This document shows positions 46,728 through 55,900 of a stretch of 64,000 nt of DNA, piece by piece (position 1 is the stretch's first letter; every line of letters starts with the position of its first letter). Position numbers and translations under genes: made by a program. Below the pieces are notes generated by a model. It did not search any database. It was not told the origin of the DNA and saw nothing but the letters and a program-made list of their open reading frames with translations. Source of the stretch: Mantamonas sphyraenae (Eukaryota; CRuMs; Mantamonadidae); assembly GCA_026936335.1 (NCBI GenBank), contig JAPMXV010000076.1:109531-173530 (forward strand). The letters are read 5' to 3'.

Positions 46728-46761
46728 TTTAGGCGGGACGAAGGAAGCCGGTTGGCGCCAA
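46728..46761 (+). promoter_or_regulatory. paired E2F-like element of L8
   Basis: TTTAGGCGGGACG (46728-46740), one mismatch in the core, and a perfect TTGGCGCCAA (46752-46761). Confidence 0.45.
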
Positions 46762-47101
46762 AGGACAAAGTGGCGAACGCACTCGCGCTGCCCCGTACGC
46801 ACCACAGCAGGCCAAGCGTCGGCGGTCCATCCAGTGCCTTGCTGTGCGATGCGTATGACGACGCATCGGGCAGTCAGCAAACAATGGGACGTCGGGGCAG
46901 GGAGGAAGGGACTTGGGGGTGCAGGAGACACTTGGCAAGCGCAGCAGCAGCATGCAACGCGTCTGACAACCCGTACATCCTCACAGAATCAGAATCAGAA
47001 GGTAGGTATATTGGATGGATGAAGGAGTGGAGGAGGAAGGCGCCGGCAGAAGAGTGAGGTATGGCTGGTGCGCACACGCTCACAACAGGCAAGCAGACGA
47101 A

Positions 47102-48972
47102 ATGAACGCGCTGGAAATGGATGAATGGGTCGAACTGCAGCAGACTAGGGATCAAGAACGGATTTGCAGTGCGCTGGAGGCAATGGGAGAGGTGGGTTGG
47201 AACTGGGTCGCAGAGGGATGTTTGTCGCGTCAGGAAACCAGTGGAGGGGATCAGTGCATAGTTTGCTGACGCGTGTGGCACAGAACACAAGCTTGCAGAC
47301 GCTGGAACTCAGCAGCAGCAACATCAGGGACAATGGTGCAGCAGCACTGGCGCAGGCTCTGAGTTTGAACAGCAGCTTGCAGACACTGAATCTCTACAAC
47401 AATTGGATCGAAGCAGAAGGCGCAGCAGCACTGGCGCGGGCACTGAGTGCGAACAGCAGCTTGCAGACGCTGGACCTCAGAAACAACAGGATCAGGGACA
47501 ATGGTGCAGCAGCACTGGCGCGGGCACTGGGTGCGAACAGCAGCTTGCAGACACTGGACCTCGAAAACAACAGCATCGGGGACGAAGGAGCAGCAGCACT
47601 GGGGCAGGGAATGAGTGAGAACAGCAGCGTGCAGACGCTACTCCTCGGGAACAACCTCATCGGGGCAGAAGGCGCAGCAGCACTGGCGCAGGGGTTGAGT
47701 ACGAATAGCAGCTTGCAGACACTAACCTTCGGCTTCAACAAGATCAGGGATGAAGGAGCAGCAGCCCTGGCGCAGGCACTGAGTGAGAACACCAGCGTAC
47801 GGACTCTGGACCTCAGGCTCAACAGCATCGGGGCAGATGGAGCAGCTGCACTAGGGCAGGCGCTGAGTGAGAACAGCAGCTTGCAGACACTGACCCTCTT
47901 AGGCAACATCATCGAGGCCGAAGGTGCAACGGCACTGGCCAAGGCACTTTGTGTGAACAGCAGCTTGCAAAAACTGGACCTCGCAGACAACAGCATCGGG
48001 GCAGAGGGAGCAGCAGCACTGGCACAGGCACTGAGTGAGAACAACAGCTTGAAGACACTGAACCTCAGCCGCAACGGTATGGGGGGAAAAGGTGCAGCAG
48101 CACTGGCGCAGGCACTGCTTGAGAACAGCAGCTTGCAGACACTGGACCTCAGGTGCAACAGGGTCGGCGACGAAGGAGCAACAGCACTGGCGCAGGCACT
48201 GAGTGAGAGCGGCAGCTTGCAGACGCTGACGCTCGACTTCAACAACATCGGGGACAATGGTGCAGCAGCACTGGCGCGGGCACTGAATGGGAACTGTAGC
48301 CTGCAGTCACTGGTCCTCGGAAACAACAGCATCGGGGACGAAGGAGCAGCAGCCCTGGCCATGGCAATGGAAGGCAATCTTTCCTGCTGGAACATCGAAG
48401 GCGTCCGCAATGACATTTTGGAGTCGCTTTTGAAGAGGAACAGGAAGCAACATGTGGAGTTTGTGGAGTGTGGGGATGTGGAGAAAATGGCTGCGTTGAG
48501 GGAGTGGGGTGTGCCTGTGGACACGTTTGCAGGGGATGAAGGTGAGGAGACGGCGCTGGAGAGAGCAGTGAAGCGAGGGGATGAGAGGATTGTGGAGGTG
48601 TTGCGGGCGTGGGGAGCGACACCGAGGATGGAGACAGTGGCGATGGTGAGGAAGGCAGGATGGAGGAAGGCGTGGCATTGGATTGGATGGGGTGGACAGG
48701 TGGAGGAGGCGATGGAGGTGGCATTGGTGATGAATGGGGAGGAGAGGGAGGCGATGTTTGCGTGTGGAGGGATGGAGGAGTATTTGGAGGAGAGAGGGTG
48801 GGAAGGGTGGGTGACACTGCCAGATGAGGTGATGGAGAGGGTGATTGGGTGGGTGGGGAGGGGTGCTGCACCGGCAAGGGTCGCTGTGGGGAGGTCAGGG
48901 GAGACGAGGAAGCGAGAGAGGGATGAGGAGGAAGGAGAGGTGGAAAAGAGGCAACGTGTGGAGGAGGAGTGA
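47102..48972 (+). CDS. L8: LRR-ankyrin protein, 13 leucine-rich repeats
   Basis: Exons 47102-47191 and 47284-48972, 592 aa. Exon 1 (MNALEMDEWVELQQTRDQERIC) has the conserved GD changed to RD; the 92-nt intron runs GTGGGT to GTGGCACAG with CTGAC. Unlike the others, exon 2 starts directly in an LRR (NTSLQTLELSSSNIRDNG), so the half repeat after the intron has been lost. Thirteen LRRs. The C-terminal block is complete: FVECGDVEKMAALREWGVPVD, ALERAVKRGDERIVEVLRAWGA, WRKAWHWIGW, LPDEVMERVIGWV and EKRQRVEEE. A 15-nt upstream exon (46987-47001) between CCTCACAG and GTAGGT encodes SESE in phase with GAC GAA ATG. Intact. Confidence 0.85.
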
Positions 48973-50261
48973 ACAGTGGGCGCTGCCTGGGAACGAACTG
49001 GTGGATCAGTCTGCACTCTGTACACAACAGCAACGTGGATGGATGTCTGTAGGACCTTGTCGCGCCACACCGAGGTCTGTGGTCAACCACGAGGAGGCCA
49101 CAGTGATGGCTGTGGGACGGAGTGGGCGTCAAGAGAGTGCCTGTGTGGGTGAAAGGCGGTATGGGGTCGAGATGTTGGTTCAGGAGGCAGTTTGAAGCAT
49201 GGTGTGCTGGTTGTGTCGACCGTGGCAAAGTTGATGGATGGAGAAGCAGGGTGGATTGCTGGTCGATGAATGGTGTGTGCACTTTGTGGGACCATGTGGT
49301 GGGGAGGGGGTGATGCTGGCGTGGACTTGTGGGCCATTACGGGGAGTGGAAGCACGGAGGAGGAAAGGAGTTCCCGGGAACCCAAGTGGCAAGCCGACGC
49401 AGTCGTCTGGGGTCAAGGAAGGGCACACAAGTGGCATGTTGAAGGCAAAGTGAACACCGGCAGGGAAGGATGGGGTGAGGAAGGAAGCAAGGAGGTGGGG
49501 AGTTTGGTTGACGGGGCCAGTCTGTGTTTGCCAAGGTCGGCAAGGGGTGTTTGGGGAACTCAGGGAGCGAGACGACGGTGGGCTTGCTCACAGGTGGAGT
49601 GGTTTGGTAGGAAGGACCGTGGGTGACGGTGTGCACGTCACGTGGGGCGACTGTTGGTCGATCTGGTGCATGTCATGACCCGCTGTGTGAGTGTGTTTGT
49701 GGCGCCAGACGCGAACCTGTTCTGGCCCATCATCGCATCACAGCGGGGTGGTCGACACCATCACACACTGTCCATGGAGAGATCCTCGGGTCATGGTGTG
49801 CTTTGACGGGGATGTGCATCGTGGTGGGCAGGACCACAGCTCCTCCTCCTGTGCCATGGTTGCATCAGATGGAATAGAGAGAAGGAGAGGAGGAGAGTAG
49901 AAAGGAGTAAGCAGGGGCTGCAAAGGGGGAATGGTGACATTAAACTTGGTGTGGGTGATGAGGGGCGCATCCAGTGGTGGGTGGTTGTCGCAGTGCGCGG
50001 TATGTGTGGGTGGATGTGTGGGTGTGACTGCAGTCGATGTCGTGGCTGGAGTGTCCTGGGCCTGTTGGATGGACGGGGGGTGGGGAGGCATTCAGGTGGG
50101 CAGCAGCCGAGTGTGGTGGGAGAAAGGGCGCTTGTCAAAGCAGGACAAACAAGTGACTGAAGGAGATGTCCAGGCAAGGTTGGTTGATGACATAGTGGGT
50201 GTCTCGGGTTGACAATGCCGGTTGGTGGGTGCGCTGGGGCTGCGTGCAACCGGCTTTTCCG
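48973..50261. other. L8-L9 spacer
   Basis: Carries degraded copies of the GGTGGATTGCTGGTCGA (49248) and TTTGGTTGACGGGGCCAGTC (49502) modules and the GTGACATTAAACTTGG block (49933). No gene. Confidence 0.5.
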
Positions 50262-50295
50262 TTTGGGCGGGGAGAAGGAGGCTGGTTGGCGCCAG
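50262..50295 (+). promoter_or_regulatory. paired E2F-like element of L9
   Basis: TTTGGGCGGGGAG (50262-50274) and TTGGCGCCAG (50286-50295); both sites slightly altered, spacing kept. Confidence 0.4.
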
Positions 50296-50857
50296 CAACA
50301 AAGTGGCAAAAAGGCACGTCGTGCTGCCGCCCCACGCACCACAGACGGCCAACACTTGGCGACCATTCCAGAGTCTGACTGTCCGATGCATGGGACGACG
50401 CATCGGGCAGTCGGCACAACAACGGGACGCCGGGGGCTGGGTGGGGAAGGGACTTTGGGCCCGCGGGGTGCAAGGGAGTCTTGCCAACCGCAGCAGCAGC
50501 ATGCAACGCATCTCACACAACCCGCATATTCTCACAGATTCATACTCCGGCGACGGTAAGTGACTGGGTGGATGGAGAACGTGTGTGTTGGGCTGGTGGT
50601 TGAGAGGGAGGAGGAAGGCGGGTGCAGGGGGTGCACGTCAAGCGCAGCAGCACTTGCAACGCCGTCTAACAACCCGTCCGTCCTCACAGAATGGGAATCA
50701 GAACCAGAATCAGAACCAGAAGGCAAGTAAAGTGGATGGATGGAGAACGTGCGGGTTGGGCTGGTGGTGGAGAGGGAGGGGGAAGGTGGACGCAGAAGTT
50801 GGAGAGAGGGAAGGGTGGTGAACACACACGCTCACATCTGGCAAATCAGACGATTTT

Positions 50858-52376
50858 ATGCCACCGAGGAAGGTTGATTGGATGGAACTGCTGGAGGGCG
50901 GGGATCATGAACGGATTTGCATCGCACTGGAGGCAAAGGGAAAGGTGGGTTGGGACCGGACTCAGAGAGGGGCGTCGTGCACGTCAAGAAGTGGATGAAG
51001 GGCAACAATGGAGTGCGCTGACACGTGGAGCACAGTACTTGGATCTTACTAACGAGGAACTAGGTGACAAAGAGGCAGTAGCGCTGGCCAAGGCGCTGGG
51101 GAAGAACTGCAGCTTGCAGAAACTGAACCTGCAGATCAACAGCATCGGGTACAAAGGAGCAACAGCAGTGGCGCAGGCACTGAGTGAGAACAACAGCTTG
51201 CAGACTCTGATCCTACGAAGCAATGAGATCGGGGATGAAGGAGCAGCAGCAATGGCGCAGGCTCTGAGTAAGAACAGCAGCTTGCAGGAACTGAACCTCA
51301 GCGACAACAGCATCGAGGACAAGGGCGCAGCAGCACTGGCGCAGGGACTGAGTGTGAACAGCAGCTTGCAGGAACTGGACCTCGGCACCAATAGCGCCGG
51401 GGACAAGGGCGCAGCAGCAATGGCGCAGGCACTGAGTAAGAACAGCAGCTTGCAGGAACTGGACCTCAGCGCCAATAGCGTCGGGGAAAAGGGCGCAGCA
51501 GCAATGGGGCAGGCTCTGAGTAAGAACAGCAGCTTGCAGACACTGTACCTCGGCACCAACAGCATCGGGGACGATGGAGCAGCATCACTGGCGCAGGCTC
51601 TGAGCACGAACAGGAGCTTGCGGACGCTGGACCTCTACTGGAACAGGATCGATGACAAAGGTGCAGCAGCACTGGCGCAGGCACTGAATGAGAACAACAG
51701 CTTGCAGACACTGAACCTCAGCTGGAACAGGATCGGCAACAAAGGAGCAGCAGCACTGACAAAGGCGATGAAAGGCAATCGGTCGTGCTGGAACATCGAG
51801 GATGTCCAGGATGGAGCTTTGCTGTCGCTTTTGGAGAGGAACAAGAAGCAGCATGTGGAGTTTGTGGAGTGTGGGGATGTGAAGCAGATGAGAAAGTTGA
51901 GGGAGTGGGGTGTGCCTGTGGACACGTATGCAGGGGATGAAGGGCGGAAGACTGCTCTGGAGAGGGCAGTGAAGGGAAGGGATCACGAGATAGTGGCAGT
52001 GTTGCGGGCATGGGGTGCAAAGCCGAGGATGGAAACGGTGGAGATGGTGAGGGAGGCAGGGTGGAGGAAGGCGTGGCATTGGATTGGATGGGGTGCGGAG
52101 GTGGATGAGGCGGTAGAGGTAGCGTTGGTGATGAACGGGGAGGAGAGGGAAGCGATGTTTGAGTGTGGAGGGATGGAGGAGTATGTGGAGGAGAGAGGGT
52201 GGGAAGGATGGGTGACATTGCCGGATGAGGTGATGGAGAGGGTGATTGGGTGGGTGGGGAGGGGTGCTGCACCGGCAAGGGTCCCCTGGTGGCTGAGAGC
52301 ACGGGAGACGAAGAAGCGAGAGAGGGATGAGGAGGAAGAAGAGGTGGAAAAGAGGCAACGTGTGGAGGAGGAGTGA
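50858..52376 (+). CDS. L9: LRR-ankyrin protein, 8 leucine-rich repeats
   Basis: Exons 50858-50944 and 51036-52376, 475 aa. Exon 1 (MPPRKVDWMELLEGGDHERIC) has 29 codons; the 91-nt intron runs GTGGGT to GGAGCACAG with CTGAC. Eight LRRs, several ending DKGAAAMAQAL. C-terminal block: FVECGDVKQMRKLREWGVPVD, a diverged second ankyrin motif (ALERAVKGRDHEIVAVLRAWGA), WRKAWHWIGW, LPDEVMERVIGWV and EKRQRVEEE. Two candidate in-frame acidic exons precede it: 50538-50555 (18 nt, SYSGD; donor GTAAGT) and 50690-50722 (33 nt, ESEPESEPE; donor GCAAGT). They lie in two tandem copies of the same 150-base segment, so they may be used alternatively or both. Intact. Confidence 0.85.
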
Positions 52377-52377
52377 A

Positions 52378-52915
52378 CAGTGGGGGTTGATCAGCAGCAG
52401 GAATGGACGTTCTTTGAAGCGATCGGTTTCGGGCGCATGAGAGGCGGAGCGGGAGGGAGAGGGGACGGACAGGAAGCCAGTGGTGCATGTATGGGTAACT
52501 ATGAAAACGGCTGTGTCGATGTGAGGTATGAGAATATGGCACAGGCGTGTGAAGGGGCGGAAGAAGAAGGTGACGAGCTGGAAGTGGCGCGGTGAGTGGC
52601 AAACGAATGCAATGCATGCCATGCTCACTGCCTGTGTGATGGAAGTGTTGATTGGGTAAACAGGGCACGGTGGCACTTTGTGTACAATGCGGGAATGGGA
52701 GACGGGAGGCTGGGTCGCGGGGACGGTGCTGCGAAGGGAAAGGAAGCACGGGCTGAACACATCGATGCGCTGTCCAACCGTCCATTGATGCATACGCAAT
52801 CATGCAGAGTGGGACTGGTATTGACCACAGTGAAACCATGTTGTGTGAAAATGGACACATGGGGCTTGGTGGAGGGTGTTTGTTGGCGGGAAGGAATATG
52901 GCGCGTGGAGGCGCC
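52378..52915. repeat. duplicated 3' flank, copy 2 (after L9), ending at HECT breakpoint
   Basis: Second copy of the flank at 44465-45012, including TTTGTTGGCGGGAAG (52879-52893) and GCGCGTGGAGGCGCC ending at 52915. Immediately after it, HECT-gene coding sequence begins. Confidence 0.8.
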
Positions 52916-55900
52916 ACACGTCACGTCAAAGGAAGCCCACGCTGCTAAAACGTTTGCTAGAGCGCTACGAGGGGAGGCGGAAACCCTTCTTCAGGACCTC
53001 ATTGCCAGCATTGAACACGACCTGGTGGTGGGTTGCGCCAAGGGCGCTCCGCCGCTGTTGGCAAGGCCGTGAAGCTGGCCAAGGACGAGGTGTTGGGCGC
53101 AGTGCGCACTGTGTTTGCCGCCATCCTTAAGCACGAGGGCATGGCCGTGGAGGCCGTCACGTTTGCACAAACGCAGAAGGACGAAAAGGGGCAGAAGAAC
53201 CTGAACGTGTGGACAAGCAGGCCGTCAAGGTTGTGCACAGGGTGCAGACGCAGTGCCAGACGAAGCTGAGCGCCAACACGGACGTAGAGGACGACGCCGA
53301 GCTGGAGGACAAGGACCAAGGTGGCCACGGCAGTACAAGAAGCACGCGGAGGAAGTGACGGAGAAGGCCAACTTCCTCACTCTGGGCTCTGCACCCAGCT
53401 CCCACCGCGTCAACGCTCTGCCTGCACGCAGCGTGCAGACAACACGGACCACTGCCGCCGGCGCCCTGGGACGGAGCTGCAGTCTGTTTGGCTGTTCCCG
53501 GCAGCCCGAAGCTTTGCGGCAGGTTGGGCAGTGGGAGGAACAAAGGTGAACGGACGCCAAAGGAGGCGATGAGGAGCCTGAAAGGAGATGATGAAGGAGC
53601 GCATGCAGCAGCTGAAGGGCCTGAGCGACGACGTGGACACGGTGGCTGTGTCCAAGAGCGTGCTGAGTTTTGTGCGTTGTGAAGGACAAGCTGACGCAAG
53701 CTGTGCTGCGCAAGGCAGGTTTCGAGGCTGTGTTGAAGCTGCTGGGCTCGCCCGCTGTGAACGACAGCGTGTCCGAAGAGGGGGCAAGGACGTGTACCTG
53801 AAGAGGAGCCAGACGTCTGCGGTTGATGGCCGACACGTTTGAGACGCGCGTGGAGAACGTGGAGAGCGCAAGCCCTGGCCAGAAGGAGGAGTACAACCAC
53901 TTGGGCATCGTGCACTCCCTGCAGGGCGTGGACGCGTGCGGCATCGAGCTCAACTCCAAGGTGGCCACAGCTGCAAACAACCTGCTGCAGTCGCTGGAGG
54001 ACTCCATCCGCTCGATCTACCAGCCGCAGGGACGCGTGGCTTTCGGAGGCAGCGAGCTGGACGCCCTCGCCGTGGGCCTCAAGGCCATGTGCGTGGACTA
54101 CAGCGACAAAGACTCGCAGTGCCTGAACGACATCGAAGGTGCTGGGAGCGCTGTACCCGGTTTCCTTTCGTTTGAGGGCGATCTGGAGTGCGAGCAGGTC
54201 ACACGGGATCTGCGTGCCGAGCGCGCGACGTCGCCCAAAAAGGAGGGCAGCATGAAGAAGGTGAAGGAGGCGCAGCCCAAGTTGGACGAATGGGAGAAGC
54301 TGAACGAATCAGCTGCAGGACATCCCAGGGGCATCGTTCTCTGTGGCGATGTTTGGCGCAGGCGACGTGGTGGGCATCGGCCGCGACTACAACAATCGTG
54401 AGGTGTTTGTGACCCAAGAGAACCTGGTCGCGCAATTCAGCGAGCCGTGGGGCGCCATGTGGGGTGACGGGATGACGCAGGGCAAAGGCGTGTCCTTCAA
54501 CGTGAACAACGGTGACGCAGTGCGCTACAACGTGGATTCGCACGTGTCGTCGTTCGAGGGCTCGCTGTTCAAGTTGCAGCGTGGTGCGCAGTTTAACGCG
54601 TGTACACGGAGGAGGAGGCATTGGCCACCATTGAGCTGAAGATCGACAAGGTGGACGGCCGAGATTTCTCGGGCGAGCTGAGCTGGCCGTCGGAGGAGAC
54701 GGTGGTGAAGATGGAGGCTGAACTGGGTGTGCACAACAGCCTTGTGTTCCGCGAGGTGGACGTGGGGCGAGTACAAGTGCACGACCGACGCCGATGGCAA
54801 CAACCAGGGGACTTTGGACAGGGCGGGCGAGAAGACGGTGGAGCTGGCACGCTTTGGGCGTGGCGTTGCGGTGGACTTTCGCAGCGAGGAGCACGCCTGT
54901 GTGGACCTGGGCGGCGGATCGAAGGTGAGGATGTCTGTGGAGATGTGGGTCAAGTGTGACGGCATGCCGGGCGAGAACGAGGCCCAGTACTCGCTGACGG
55001 GCGGCACGAAGCACGACGACCGCTTGTTCGTTGTGAGCGTCGCGAAGCGTGAGCTGCAGTGCGGCACGTCGCGTCCGTCGAAGAAGTGCTTTGTGGAGAC
55101 GGGGGACATGCTGGCGGAGGAGGATGTGGCCGCGTGGATGTGCCTGGGTGCCGGCTACGACGTGGAGAGCGGCACGTGGAAGCTGTACGTGAACGGCTAG
55201 CTCAAGGGCGAAGCCAAGGCGGACAACGAGCTGGACAAGATCAAGGATCAGCGCTGGGTCGTGGGTGCATATATCTTTGTGGGTTTCGTTCACCACACCC
55301 TCACCACTCCAGCCATCCTCATCCACCCTCACCTCCGGCGCCCTCCAAACTGAGCCCGTGCGGCACTTCTGCGCACCCCAAGTCGCGCTTTGTAAGGAGC
55401 AGTTTTCACCACAACCACCATCCAAACCACCACCATCCCTCCGCCAGCACCCATTGCTATCGGAATCACACCAGCCGGCGTCACCTTCCCCCCTCCACCC
55501 TCACCTCCGGCGCCTCCCAAACAGGCCCCGTGCGGCACTCTTGCGCACCCCAAATCGCGTTAACCCCTGTACAACCATTTTCCCCACCACCATCCAAACC
55601 ACCACCATCCCTTCACCAGCACCCATTGCTATCGGAATCACACCAGCCAGCGTCACCTTCCCCCTCCACCCTCACCTCCGGCGCCTCCCAAACTGAGCCC
55701 GTGCGGCACTATTGCGCACCCCGAGTCGCGTTTGTAAGGAGCGTCCTTCCCCACAACCACCATCCAAACCACCACCATCCCTTCACCAGCACCCGAAGAA
55801 GACGTACAGCGACTTGACGGACAAGATGGTGGACGCAGGGGTGAGTCTGTACTCGCCGAACGACAAGGTGACGTTCCCGCGCGTGGGCGGCGCCGGAGGC

